64,000 bases of DNA from Serpentinicella sp031432315. Lineage in GTDB: Bacteria > Bacillota > Clostridia > Peptostreptococcales > Natronincolaceae. Below are positions 7,074-16,156 of the stretch, in pieces. The stretch lies in NCBI RefSeq assembly GCF_031432315.1, contig NZ_JAVKGO010000006.1, forward strand, positions 89,272 through 153,271. Reading direction: 5' to 3'. The notes beneath the pieces were generated by a model that ran no database searches, had not been told where the DNA came from, and saw only the letters and a program-made list of their open reading frames with translations. Both the position numbers and the translations under genes were made by a program. Position 1 is the stretch's first letter, and each line of letters opens with the position of its first letter.

Positions 7074-8669
7074 TTATATGAGTTTAAAATGTCTTAAAAC
7101 TTTTATTATTTTTTTACTTCCTGGTAATAATTCTAACTCTACTTGCCCTAGGGTTTTTGTTTTAAGAAGCATAATTCCATAGGTTATTCCACCTATTACA
7201 ATTGATGATAGTGTAGCTATTGTATTACCTAAAAACGGGTATAACTGATGGTATACAATAAGTACTATTAGTCCCATAATTCCTGCAGATAAAATTGGCT
7301 TTAATAGAAACTCTCGCTTTGAAAATACCACTCCGGTCTCTTTTTTTACTGCTATCAGATTTAACGTAAAGGCAACAAAGTAAGCACTTACTGTTCCAAT
7401 GGCACCACCCAAAACATTAATTATTTCAATACCTGTTAAGATATAAGTGATTACTAATTTTACGCCAGCACCAATAATTAAATTTCTTACAGGAATGTGT
7501 GGTTTGCCTAAACCTTGAAGAACACCAGTTAAAGTTTGTACTTGGGTCAAAAATATTACCGCCCAAGACAAAAACAATAAAATTCGTCCTACGCTTGCTG
7601 GCTCATCTGGAAAAAGCATGGCCATAATTGGATGGGATAAGGTTGCCAAACCTACAGCAGCAGGCAACCCTATCAAAAGTGCCAGTTTAACTGCTGATTT
7701 TGTATCTTCTCTGACATCATCCCACTTGCCAATCTCTGCAGATTCAGAAATAACTGGAACAACACTCATTGCTATTGCTACGGTTATTACCTGTGGAAAA
7801 TTAACCATGGTCGTTGCCATTCCAGAGAGCTGACCAAACAAGCTATTTGCTTCTTCTGTAGTGAATCCTATATCTTGTAACCTTCTTATAACCACAATTG
7901 TATCTAACATGTTGATTAATGGCATTACGGCTGCACCAATGGAAATAGGTATAGATATTTTTAAAATATTTTTTATAATTTGTTTTGTTCTCTCTTCTTC
8001 TACTTGAATATGTTCTATATCCCTTGGTATAATACTATTTTTTTGTTTTTGATATATGTAAAGCATAATAACTAACCCAAATAAACCTCCTGCGGTAGCG
8101 CCAAATGATGCCCCTGCTGCCGCAAAGCGCACGTCTAGTTTATTGAGTAACACTACAGCTAAGGTTAACCCAATCGTAACCCTTGCAAGCTGCTCTACAA
8201 CTTGGGAAGTGGCTGTAGGTTTCATATTTTTCATCCCTTGAAAATAGCCTCTAAATGCGGCAAGTAAACATATGAATATCAATGCAGGGGCTAAAGCCAT
8301 TACTGCATAATAAGCATTTGGGTTTTTAAATATTTCATTTACTAAATAAGATGTAATTAATGCGAATACAATCGTTCCAACTAAACCTAACCCTAGTAAT
8401 AAGAAAAAAGCGGTTTTAAAAACTTTATGGGCACCCTTATAGTCTCCCTTAACCCTTTTCTCTGATACAAGCTTAGAAATAGCTGTTGGTAATCCTGCTG
8501 CAGTAAAAGCTAATAGAAAGTTAAATACTGAATACCCAGCTTGATAGTAACCTAATCCTTCAGATCCGATGATCCTTCCTAATGGGATTCTAAAAAATGC
8601 ACCTATAAATTTTACAATTATTCCGGCCATTCCTAGTATAAATGCGCCTTTAATAAAAGAATTTTTCAA
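7074..8669 (-). CDS. Polysaccharide/lipid-II flippase-like membrane protein, SpoVB/YabM family
   Basis: About 531 residues with some 14 membrane helices, of the MOP superfamily (MurJ/SpoVB/Wzx). The first domain starts GAFILGMAGIIVKFIGAFFRIPLGRIIGSEGLGYYQAGY, a typical SpoVB/YabM opening. Such proteins flip undecaprenyl-linked precursors; SpoVB serves cortex peptidoglycan in sporulation. The gene follows spoVT, as yabM does in Bacillus, so a spore-related role is likely but a vegetative one cannot be excluded. The TTG at 8669 is preferred because GGAGG lies eight bases before it; the GTG at 8684 has no free ribosome binding site. Confidence 0.88.
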   Translation of the reverse strand: MKNSFIKGAFILGMAGIIVKFIGAFFRIPLGRIIGSEGLGYYQAGYSVFNFLLAFTAAGLPTAISKLVSEKRVKGDYKGAHKVFKTAFFLLLGLGLVGTIVFALITSYLVNEIFKNPNAYYAVMALAPALIFICLLAAFRGYFQGMKNMKPTATSQVVEQLARVTIGLTLAVVLLNKLDVRFAAAGASFGATAGGLFGLVIMLYIYQKQKNSIIPRDIEHIQVEEERTKQIIKNILKISIPISIGAAVMPLINMLDTIVVIRRLQDIGFTTEEANSLFGQLSGMATTMVNFPQVITVAIAMSVVPVISESAEIGKWDDVREDTKSAVKLALLIGLPAAVGLATLSHPIMAMLFPDEPASVGRILLFLSWAVIFLTQVQTLTGVLQGLGKPHIPVRNLIIGAGVKLVITYILTGIEIINVLGGAIGTVSAYFVAFTLNLIAVKKETGVVFSKREFLLKPILSAGIMGLIVLIVYHQLYPFLGNTIATLSSIVIGGITYGIMLLKTKTLGQVELELLPGSKKIIKVLRHFKLI

Positions 8670-8726
8670 CTTCCTAGCCTCCACTCTCCTATTCTACATA
8701 TCGATTTATTATATCAAAATAAAGTT

Positions 8727-8755
8727 AAAAAAAATAGCCCCGGATCACGGAGCTA
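8727..8755 (-). terminator. Probable terminator of spoVT
   Basis: On the minus strand AGCTCCG and CGGGGCT pair (one wobble) around TGATC, followed by eight T, shortly past the spoVT stop. Confidence 0.7.
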
Positions 8756-8763
8756 ATGCTTTT

Positions 8764-9315
8764 TTACTGTTCCATTTGTTTAGACAAAAAGGACGATGCC
8801 GTTGTGGCAATTTTTTTCTCTAATTCTCCCATAGATATACCGTTTTCCTTTGAACAAAGGATAACAGCTCCTATAGGATCTCCGTGAGTAACAATTGGTG
8901 CAATTACTTGAGCAGTATACTTGCTTTCATCACCTTCATCTGAAGTTATAGCAACAAATCTGTCTCCTTGATTTAACAGCTGGACCTCTCTATCTTCCAT
9001 CATTCTTTCAAGTTGTTTGCTTACACGTCTTTCCATGTAGTCTTTCTTTGATCCACCTGCAACTGCGATCACCGTATCTCTGTCAGCTATTATTGCAACA
9101 TGATTTAATGCTTCGTTAAGTGATTCAACGTATTCTGTAGCAAATTCGCTCAACTCACCAATAGGAGAGTATTTTTTCAGTATTACCTCTCCCTCTCTGT
9201 CAGTAAATATTTCAAGAGGGTCGCCTTCTCTTATCCTCAATGTTCTTCTTATTTCTTTAGGAATAACAACTCTCCCTAAATCATCAATTCGCCTTACAAT
9301 TCCAGTTGCCTTCAA
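8764..9315 (-). CDS. spoVT: Stage V sporulation regulator SpoVT
   Basis: A 183-residue regulator. An AbrB-type swapped-hairpin DNA-binding domain (1-50; MKATGIVRRIDDLGRVVIPK, EIRRTLRIREGDPLEIF) is followed by a GAF-like domain (about 56-178) with HVAIIADRDTVIAVAGG and the C-terminal TTASSFLSKQMEQ. SpoVT modulates sigma-G-dependent genes in the forespore. The start is TTG at 9315 after GGAGGG. It lies between prsA-like/mfd and the SpoVB-like flippase as in Bacillus. The shorter AbrB at 42093-42332 shares the N-terminal domain only. Confidence 0.97.
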   Translation of the reverse strand: MKATGIVRRIDDLGRVVIPKEIRRTLRIREGDPLEIFTDREGEVILKKYSPIGELSEFATEYVESLNEALNHVAIIADRDTVIAVAGGSKKDYMERRVSKQLERMMEDREVQLLNQGDRFVAITSDEGDESKYTAQVIAPIVTHGDPIGAVILCSKENGISMGELEKKIATTASSFLSKQMEQ

Positions 9316-9595
9316 TACGTTTCCCTCCTAAATAAGTAAAATTTTAGTGTAATCATAGTATTTTACCAAAGGTTATTTTTTATTCACGAGGAAAAATTTT
9401 GATTCCTTCCATATTATTCAATTTACAAGTCAAAGAATTAACTTATATCTTTAATTAATTTTAAAATAGATAGTCAGGTAATTTAGAAAATAACACACTT
9501 CATCATCTTATAGAGCTATCTATAAAAACAAGTCGTTAATTTAAAGATAAAGGATATATTTTTTTATAGTACAAAAACAAACTTATATATTACAT
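9316..9595. other. Intergenic region upstream of spoVT, no gene seen
   Basis: AT-rich sequence with stops in all frames. It should hold the spoVT promoter (sigma-G in Bacillus), but I could not pick a convincing forespore promoter by eye. Confidence 0.5.
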
Positions 9596-9597
9596 AA

Positions 9598-9633
9598 AAA
9601 AATAGTGGAGGGTGTTGTCCCCCACTATTTTTT
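9598..9633 (-). terminator. Terminator of the PrsA-like gene
   Basis: AAAAATAGTGG and CCACTATTTTT arms with a further GGAC/GTCC-like core, ending at the stop of the PrsA-like gene and followed by T-rich sequence on the minus strand. Confidence 0.82.
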
Positions 9634-10612
9634 ATAGATTGCTTCTAGTTGTTATTTCAGCGTTTTCCATTAAGTCAATTATATGGTGCTGGAAAGCTTC
9701 TTGTTTTAATTCATTTTTTATAAACGCTACTTCTTCTTCAAATTCTGATACTTCATTAATTCTATTTTCTACTAATATTACATGATACCCAAAGTCTGTT
9801 TTAACTGGTTCACTACTTGTTTCTCCACTATCCATTGAGAATACAGCTAATTCGAACTCTGGTACCATTTGACCTCTACCAAATTCTCCAAGATAACCTC
9901 CAGATTCATTAGCATTAGGTTCAATAGAATATTCTTTTGCTAATTCTTCAAAATCTTCTCCATTATTAATTCTTTCTATTAATGCTTCAGCTAATTCTTT
10001 CTCTTCTACAAGAATGTGTCTTGCTTCTACTTGATCAACTGTAAAATAGTCAATATTTTCATCATAGAATTCACGAACTTCTTCGTCGGATATTTCTAGT
10101 TCGTCCATATAACTTGTTGCATATCTTTCAGTTAGTAATTCTCTTCTAAAGAACTCTTTTGTAAAAGTTTCATCCCAACCATATTCCTCTAATGCAGTTT
10201 GGAAGTTTTCATCCTCTGCTATTGAATATAGAAATGACTCATATTCTGCATCTACTTGAGTGTCGGTAACTTCAACACCACTTTCAAGCGCGTTTTGTGT
10301 TACAACTTCCTTAAAAATCATTTGCTCCAAAACACTTTCTTTAATACGATCTAACAAAGTTACGCCCTCTATCTCTTGAGACAATGCTTCTGGCCCTAGC
10401 TGATTTTCATAGTTTAACTTTTGTAGTGCTAATAATTTATTAAATTCTTCTAAAGAAACGACTTCTTCATTTACTACCGCTACTGCATCACTTGGTAAAT
10501 CTGCCTCTTTATCTGTTGGGTATAATGAAGCGCATGCTGATAATACAGTTACCAATATCATAATCCCTGCCATGGCTAATACAACTTTTTTATTTATAGC
10601 CTTATTCATCAC
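9632..10612 (-). CDS. prsA: PrsA-like foldase lipoprotein with PpiC domain
   Basis: A 326-residue lipoprotein. Signal peptide with LSAC lipobox (Cys27), a SurA/PrsA-like helical N-terminal chaperone region (about 40-190), then a parvulin-type peptidyl-prolyl isomerase domain (about 193-285) with ARHILVE, GEDFEELAKEYS, GGYLGEFGRGQMVPEFE and DFGYHVI. PrsA helps exported proteins fold at the membrane-wall interface. The start is GTG at 10612 or the ATG one codon later; AGGAGGAAG fits both. It lies 60 bases downstream of mfd, in the place of prsA-like genes in related clostridia. Confidence 0.92.
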   Translation of the reverse strand: MMNKAINKKVVLAMAGIMILVTVLSACASLYPTDKEADLPSDAVAVVNEEVVSLEEFNKLLALQKLNYENQLGPEALSQEIEGVTLLDRIKESVLEQMIFKEVVTQNALESGVEVTDTQVDAEYESFLYSIAEDENFQTALEEYGWDETFTKEFFRRELLTERYATSYMDELEISDEEVREFYDENIDYFTVDQVEARHILVEEKELAEALIERINNGEDFEELAKEYSIEPNANESGGYLGEFGRGQMVPEFELAVFSMDSGETSSEPVKTDFGYHVILVENRINEVSEFEEEVAFIKNELKQEAFQHHIIDLMENAEITTRSNL

Positions 10613-10672
10613 AATACTTCCTCCTCACTAATGTAAACCATCTGTATATTATACAGGATTTTTGCCCATTTT

Positions 10673-13600
10673 TCAAGACAGTACCCCTTCAATAATCTTT
10701 CTTAAATCTTTGAGTATATCTTCTTGATCTATTCCTTTTTTTATTTTATAGATAAAATATGGCTGTTCCTGGGCATGAAAGGTAAGTTTGAATTTAAATT
10801 TATTTAATACATTTGAAATTTCTTCTAAAGAAACACGATTTAAGTCTTTAAATTGTATTGTAATATCATTGTCTTTTTGCTGAATAGATTGAACTCCCAT
10901 CTTTTGTGCAAGGGCTTTTATATATGATATTTGCAGTAAATTCCGAACACTAGTAGGAATATCCCCATACCGATCCTCTATTTCCTCTTCTATATCATAC
11001 ATATCTTGTAGTTCCCTGATAAGCGCTATTTTTTTATATACTTCAATTTTTTGACTATGGTTTTTTATAAATCTTTCAGATATAAAAGCATCGATATTAA
11101 CTTCAATTAAAGTATCTTCATATTTTTCTACTTTTTCACCTTTTAGTTCTGCCATGGTCTCTTCCAATAGCTTTACATATAGGTCATAGCCTATAGCCGA
11201 CATATGTCCATGTTGTTGTGCCCCTAATAAGTTACCTGAACCCCTAATTTCTAAATCTCTCATAGCTATTTTAAACCCAGAACCAAACTCGGTAAATTCT
11301 TTTATTGCTTTCAATCGTTTTTCAGATGCTTCTGATAACATTTTATCTCGCTCAAACATTAAATACGCATAACTCTGTCGATTTGATCGACCTACCCGTC
11401 CCCTTAACTGGTAAAGCTGTGATAAACCTAATTTATCTGCATCATGTATAAGAATCGTATTTACATTTTGTATGTCTAAACCAGTTTCAATAATGGTAGT
11501 GCAAACGAGTATGTCATATTCACGATAATAAAAATCAAGCATTAGCTTTTCTAGCTGACGCTCACCCATTTGTCCATGGGCTACAGCTACTCTCATTTGG
11601 GGCATTAAATTAGTTATTCTATTGGCAATGGCATGAATTCCTTGTACACGGTTATACACATAAAATACCTGTCCACCCCTATTGACTTCCCTTGTAATTG
11701 CATCAATTATTAATGCCTCATTAAAGGGAGATACATATGTTTGTACAGGATACCTTTCCTCCGGTGGATCTTCTATTACACTCATATCTCTTATTCCGAT
11801 TAATGACATATGTAAGGTTCTGGGTATCGGTGTAGCGGTCAGTGTAAGTACATCTATGGATTGCTTTAGTTGTTTTAATACTTCTTTATGCTTTACCCCA
11901 AATCGCTGTTCTTCATCGATTATTAGTAGTCCTAGATTTTTGAATTTTAAATCTTTTGATAGTATACGATGGGTACCGATTATTACATCTACCTTGTTTT
12001 CTTCTGCTTCTTTCAGTATTTTCTTCTGCTGTATTGGGGTTTTAAATCGACTTAACATCTCTACCTTTACTGGAAATTTACTAAAGCGCTGTTTAAAATT
12101 ATTATAATGCTGCTGAGCTAAAATTGTTGTCGGTACTAAAAATGCTACTTGTCTTCCATCCATAACACTTTTAAAGGCGGCTCGTATAGCAACTTCTGTC
12201 TTTCCATAGCCCACATCACCACAAAGGAGCCTATCCATTGGCTTTTCTGACTCCATATCTTTTTTAACTTCTGCAATTGATTTTAACTGATCAGGTGTTT
12301 CTTCATAGGGGAACATGTATTCAAATTCTTTTTGCCACTCAGTATCTTCTGAGAATGCATATCCTTTTTGTTCTTGTCTTTGAGCATACAGCTTCAACAA
12401 GTCCTCTGCCATGTCCTCAATTGCTTTTTTAACTTTATGCTTTGTTTTCGCCCACTCTGTTCCACCTAATTTATTTAACTTTGGTTTTCGATCATCTCCA
12501 CCAATATATTTTTGGATTAAGTCCATCTGATCTGTAGGAACATACAAACTGTCTTGGCCAAAATAACTTATTTTAAGATAATCTTTTTTTACACCCTCAA
12601 CCCTTAATTGCTCTATGCCTTCGTATTTACCTATTCCATGTCCTTCATGTACCACTAAGTCCCCAACTTTTAAATCTATAAAGGATTTAATTGGAGCGGC
12701 ATTTTTCATTTTTTTTGCATGTTTTTTCTTTTTTTGCACACCAAAAATTTCATAGTCGGTAATGACAATGAATTTTTCCTGGACATATTCAAACCCTTTT
12801 TGTACGTGGCCAACTAGAATATTAACCTGTTGTTCTTGAATCACTTGATTGTCTTTTGTTAAAAATTGCACTGATATATTATTATTTTTTAGTTCTTCTA
12901 ATAAATTTAAAGCCTTATCTTTAGTAGATAGCAACAATACTACTTTGTACTTATTTTGAAGGTATAGATTCAGTTGTTCTTTTAAGATATCGATCTTGCC
13001 ATGAAACATTTGAACCGGTCTTGTTAAAACCTGTTGTATTTCCTTATATTCAAAAACTGGATTTTGTGGTAATAAACTTAGCAATATAAGCCTACGTTTT
13101 TGTATCTCCATCAGTAGTTCATTAAGGTTTACCATCATATTGCCTTGGGTTGGTAGTACCTCTCCAGTTTCAAGAAGATTGTTAAAATAGGATCTGAAAT
13201 TTTCAATTGCTTCTTGTCCCATTGATTTTATACGATTGGGTTCATCTATAAATAGAATAGCCTCACGATCTATGTAATCTAATAAAGATATATCCTGCTT
13301 TTGTACGTAAGGATAGAATGTTTCTATTCCATTAAAATTAGATGTATTTTCTAACTTTTCTATATAACTATTTATTTTCTTTTCTAAAACCTGTCCTTTT
13401 TCTTCTTCAATAGTTTTTAACCTTTTTTCTAATTCTTTTCTTATGCCTTGAATCATCAATATCCTATCTTCTTTTTCTATAACTGTTTGTGCAGCAGGAT
13501 ATATGTCAACTGACTCCCGACGACTGACGGATTTTTGTGTATCTACTTCAAACCCTCTTATTGAATCAATTTCGTCATCAAATAACTCTATACGTATTGG

Positions 13601-14173
13601 TTCCTTTTCCGTCATTGGGTAAACATCAAGTATCCCGCCTCTAAGACTGTACTCCCCTTTTGCCTCTACCATCTCTACGGATTCATAACCTTGAACCGTT
13701 AAGGTTTCTAGTATATTCTCTAACTCAATCGTTTCTCCTACACAAAATTTCAATTGAAAATTTTTATACACATCCGGATTTGGTAATTTAAATAAAAGGG
13801 CCTCTATTGTTGTAATAATAATACAAGGCTCCTTGGCCAGCAGTTTTTTAAGTACGTTTACCCTTGTTTCCTGTCCTTCATCAGTCATTGCTTCCATTCG
13901 ATGATAGAGTATATCTTTTTTCGGAAAAAATACTGCCTTGTCGTCTAAATAAATACTTAAGTCCTCATAAATTTGACGGGCTTCTAGCTCTGTGTGGGTT
14001 ACGATGCACACTTGTTGCTGGATGTCTTCAAATAAACAGGAAATAAAATGGCCTTTTTGTACTTCTATAAGGCCCTGAAGTATAGTAGGCAACTTGTTAC
14101 TCTGAATGTTATCCATCAGTTGTTGATAGGCTATTGATTGTTTTATAGGATTTAATAAAGCTTGATACAACAT
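10673..14173 (-). CDS. mfd: Transcription-repair coupling factor Mfd
   Basis: A full-length Mfd of 1166 residues. In order: UvrB-like N-terminal module with YSLRGGILDVYP near 177, the RNA polymerase interaction domain (about 500-560; KVGDLVVHEGHGIGKYEGI), and the RecG-like translocase with Walker A GDVGYGKTE, DEEQ box IIDEEQRFGVKHKE, motif III LTATPIPRTLH and the TRG-type segment GLDIQNVNTILIHDAD followed by QLRGRVGRS. The C-terminal D7 domain follows. It displaces stalled RNA polymerase at lesions and recruits UvrA. The gene follows pth as in Bacillus, here with a small PrsW-like gene inserted between them. Confidence 0.98.
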   Translation of the reverse strand: MLYQALLNPIKQSIAYQQLMDNIQSNKLPTILQGLIEVQKGHFISCLFEDIQQQVCIVTHTELEARQIYEDLSIYLDDKAVFFPKKDILYHRMEAMTDEGQETRVNVLKKLLAKEPCIIITTIEALLFKLPNPDVYKNFQLKFCVGETIELENILETLTVQGYESVEMVEAKGEYSLRGGILDVYPMTEKEPIRIELFDDEIDSIRGFEVDTQKSVSRRESVDIYPAAQTVIEKEDRILMIQGIRKELEKRLKTIEEEKGQVLEKKINSYIEKLENTSNFNGIETFYPYVQKQDISLLDYIDREAILFIDEPNRIKSMGQEAIENFRSYFNNLLETGEVLPTQGNMMVNLNELLMEIQKRRLILLSLLPQNPVFEYKEIQQVLTRPVQMFHGKIDILKEQLNLYLQNKYKVVLLLSTKDKALNLLEELKNNNISVQFLTKDNQVIQEQQVNILVGHVQKGFEYVQEKFIVITDYEIFGVQKKKKHAKKMKNAAPIKSFIDLKVGDLVVHEGHGIGKYEGIEQLRVEGVKKDYLKISYFGQDSLYVPTDQMDLIQKYIGGDDRKPKLNKLGGTEWAKTKHKVKKAIEDMAEDLLKLYAQRQEQKGYAFSEDTEWQKEFEYMFPYEETPDQLKSIAEVKKDMESEKPMDRLLCGDVGYGKTEVAIRAAFKSVMDGRQVAFLVPTTILAQQHYNNFKQRFSKFPVKVEMLSRFKTPIQQKKILKEAEENKVDVIIGTHRILSKDLKFKNLGLLIIDEEQRFGVKHKEVLKQLKQSIDVLTLTATPIPRTLHMSLIGIRDMSVIEDPPEERYPVQTYVSPFNEALIIDAITREVNRGGQVFYVYNRVQGIHAIANRITNLMPQMRVAVAHGQMGERQLEKLMLDFYYREYDILVCTTIIETGLDIQNVNTILIHDADKLGLSQLYQLRGRVGRSNRQSYAYLMFERDKMLSEASEKRLKAIKEFTEFGSGFKIAMRDLEIRGSGNLLGAQQHGHMSAIGYDLYVKLLEETMAELKGEKVEKYEDTLIEVNIDAFISERFIKNHSQKIEVYKKIALIRELQDMYDIEEEIEDRYGDIPTSVRNLLQISYIKALAQKMGVQSIQQKDNDITIQFKDLNRVSLEEISNVLNKFKFKLTFHAQEQPYFIYKIKKGIDQEDILKDLRKIIEGVLS

Positions 14174-14197
14174 TTTACACCATCCATTAAAAGTTAA

Positions 14198-14584
14198 TTA
14201 GATTTTATTTGTGATATACCAATTCCAAGTGCTGTGAAAAATCCAGGCGACTAAAATACCTAGCAATGCTCTTTGTGTGGTTGTGTAAATTAAAAAAGTA
14301 ACACTACCAAAGAATGTATGACTAATCACACTTGCCAGGGCAGCCCACTTACCAATTTTTTTGTTTGAGTAAATATAATCGTATATGCCCTCTATACAAC
14401 CAAATACAAAGTGTACACCAATAAAGTTAGTTTTTAGTACAATAGCTGCTGTACTCTTAGCCATTTCCTCTATAAAGGGGATAAGAACAATCAATGCCCT
14501 ATCCCCTAGTTTTGTTAGCATAAGCTTATTTAATATATAAGAAAATCCAGCGGAAAATATACCTGCAATCAAAATTCTAATCAT
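14198..14584 (-). CDS. Short PrsW-like (M82-type) putative membrane protease
   Basis: A 128-residue membrane protein with four or five helices. It carries residues placed like those of the PrsW intramembrane protease family: Glu39-Glu40-x-x-Lys43, Phe61-x-x-x-Glu65, His89 and His117 with Asn121. PrsW proteins (about 200 residues or more) carry out site-1 cleavage of anti-sigma factors such as RsiW. This one is much shorter but keeps all four motif positions, so it may be a minimal member. It sits between pth and mfd (gaps of 42 and 24 bases), a place without such a gene in Bacillus. The RBS is GGAGCAAGATC. Function is inferred from motifs only. Confidence 0.65.
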   Translation of the reverse strand: MIRILIAGIFSAGFSYILNKLMLTKLGDRALIVLIPFIEEMAKSTAAIVLKTNFIGVHFVFGCIEGIYDYIYSNKKIGKWAALASVISHTFFGSVTFLIYTTTQRALLGILVAWIFHSTWNWYITNKI

Positions 14585-14626
14585 GATCTTGCTCCTTAAA
14601 ATGTAATCTTATTTACATTTTGCATA

Positions 14627-15184
14627 TTATCCGTTATATTTATTCATTGCAATCTCAATTCCATCTTTTATAAAAGACGTTAAAGCATCAGAAGATTTCT
14701 TAACCGCTTCCTCCATTAATGGAACTTCTTCTTTTGTAAACTTCCCGAGTACAAAGTTTACAAGGTCGCCATGTGGTGGCCGACCTACGCCGATACGTAT
14801 TCTTGGAAACCGATCGGTTTGTATATTATACAGAATTGATTTCATTCCGTTATGGGTTCCGGCACTTCCCTTTTGCCTAATTCTTACTGCTCCCACATTT
14901 AAATCAATATCATCATATATAACCATTAGCTTCTCAGGTTCTACTTTATAGTAATTCATAATATCCTGTACACTTTCACCACTCAAGTTCATATATGTTT
15001 GGGGCTTAACGAGAAGAACCTTTTCTCCGAAGATTCTTCCTTCTCCTATTAAAGCCTTATGTTTTAATTTAGTAATAGCTATATTATGGTTTGCAGCAAA
15101 AATATCTATTGTATCAAAACCAATATTGTGGCGTGTGCCATCGTACTTATTTCCTGGGTTTCCTAGTCCAACCAAGACATACAT
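14627..15184 (-). CDS. pth: Peptidyl-tRNA hydrolase
   Basis: A 185-residue Pth that releases tRNA from peptidyl-tRNA. Visible motifs are GLGNPGNKYDGTRHNIGF (6-23; Asn9 and catalytic His19), VKPQTYMNLSGESV, YDDIDLN with the catalytic Asp, and GSAGTHNGMKSI. The length is normal. The RBS is AGAGGTGTAGACAT. It follows prs by 20 bases in the glmU-prs-pth order, so probably one operon. Confidence 0.97.
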   Translation of the reverse strand: MYVLVGLGNPGNKYDGTRHNIGFDTIDIFAANHNIAITKLKHKALIGEGRIFGEKVLLVKPQTYMNLSGESVQDIMNYYKVEPEKLMVIYDDIDLNVGAVRIRQKGSAGTHNGMKSILYNIQTDRFPRIRIGVGRPPHGDLVNFVLGKFTKEEVPLMEEAVKKSSDALTSFIKDGIEIAMNKYNG

Positions 15185-15204
15185 ATGTCTACACCTCTTT
15201 TTGT

Positions 15205-16152
15205 CTATTCGAAAATCTCACTAACAGATGAATTCTGATAAATTCTTCTAATCGCTTCTGCAAATAGCTGATCTACGGATACTATATTTATTTTATCAAT
15301 TTTCTTATTTTCAGGTAATTGAATTGTATCTGTTGTTATCAACTCTTTAATTGATGAATTTTGTATTCTTTCAATAGCTGGTCCTGATAAAACTGGATGG
15401 GTACAACAAGCATAAACTTCCTTTGCGCCAAAGTTAATTAGTGCATCGGCAGCTTGTGTAATTGTACCAGCAGTATCAATCATATCGTCAATTAAAATAA
15501 CATTTTTATCTTTTATATCTCCGATAATATTCATTACCTCTGATACATTTGCCTTAGGACGTCTTTTATCTATTATTGCTATTGGCGCATCTAAGTGGTT
15601 AGCAAAGTTTCTTGCTCTTGTTACACTTCCTAAGTCTGGGGAAACAACAACAATATTTTCTATTTGTTTATTTTGAAAATGTGTTGCTAGTATCGGAACT
15701 CCTAAAAGATGGTCCACAGGGATATCAAAGTATCCTTGTATTTGTGCTGCATGTAGGTCCATTGCTAATATCCTATCCGCTCCTGCTGTAGTTAATAAAT
15801 CTGCAACAAGCTTTGCTGTAATCGGATCTCTTGCCTTTGCTTTTCTATCTTGTCTTGCATAACCGTAGTAAGGAAGTACTGCGGTAATTCTTCCTGCAGA
15901 AGCCCTTTTTAGTGCATCAATCATAATTAGAAGCTCCATTAAGTTTTCGTTAACTGGAGGGTCTGTTGGTTGAATAACAAAAACATCTGTCCCTCTTACA
16001 GTTTCATTTATATTTACATAAACTTCCCCATCACTAAAAGTACCTACCTGAGCATCTCCTAATGGTAAATCTAGTGCTTTGGCTATTTTCTCCGCTAAGG
16101 ATTTGTTTGCATTTCCGCTAAATATTTTAATTTCGCTACCACTTGTGTTCAT
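15205..16152 (-). CDS. prs: Ribose-phosphate pyrophosphokinase
   Basis: PRPP synthase of 315 residues, making PRPP from ribose-5-phosphate and ATP for purine, pyrimidine, NAD, His and Trp synthesis. Visible motifs are the ATP loop region NVFVIQPT-like VFVIQPTDPP, PYYGYARQDRKAKARDPITA, the DLHAAQIQGYFDIPVDHL segment and the PRPP loop VILIDDMIDTAGTI. The ATG at 16152 is chosen from the GGGAGGAAATAAC upstream. It is separated from glmU by four bases, so the two are translated together. Confidence 0.97.
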   Translation of the reverse strand: MNTSGSEIKIFSGNANKSLAEKIAKALDLPLGDAQVGTFSDGEVYVNINETVRGTDVFVIQPTDPPVNENLMELLIMIDALKRASAGRITAVLPYYGYARQDRKAKARDPITAKLVADLLTTAGADRILAMDLHAAQIQGYFDIPVDHLLGVPILATHFQNKQIENIVVVSPDLGSVTRARNFANHLDAPIAIIDKRRPKANVSEVMNIIGDIKDKNVILIDDMIDTAGTITQAADALINFGAKEVYACCTHPVLSGPAIERIQNSSIKELITTDTIQLPENKKIDKINIVSVDQLFAEAIRRIYQNSSVSEIFE

Positions 16153-16156
16153 TATG

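Noticed and set aside
11682..12107. Plus-strand frame of 141 codons inside mfd
   Set aside because: Antisense to the conserved translocase core of Mfd; codon pattern follows the real gene.
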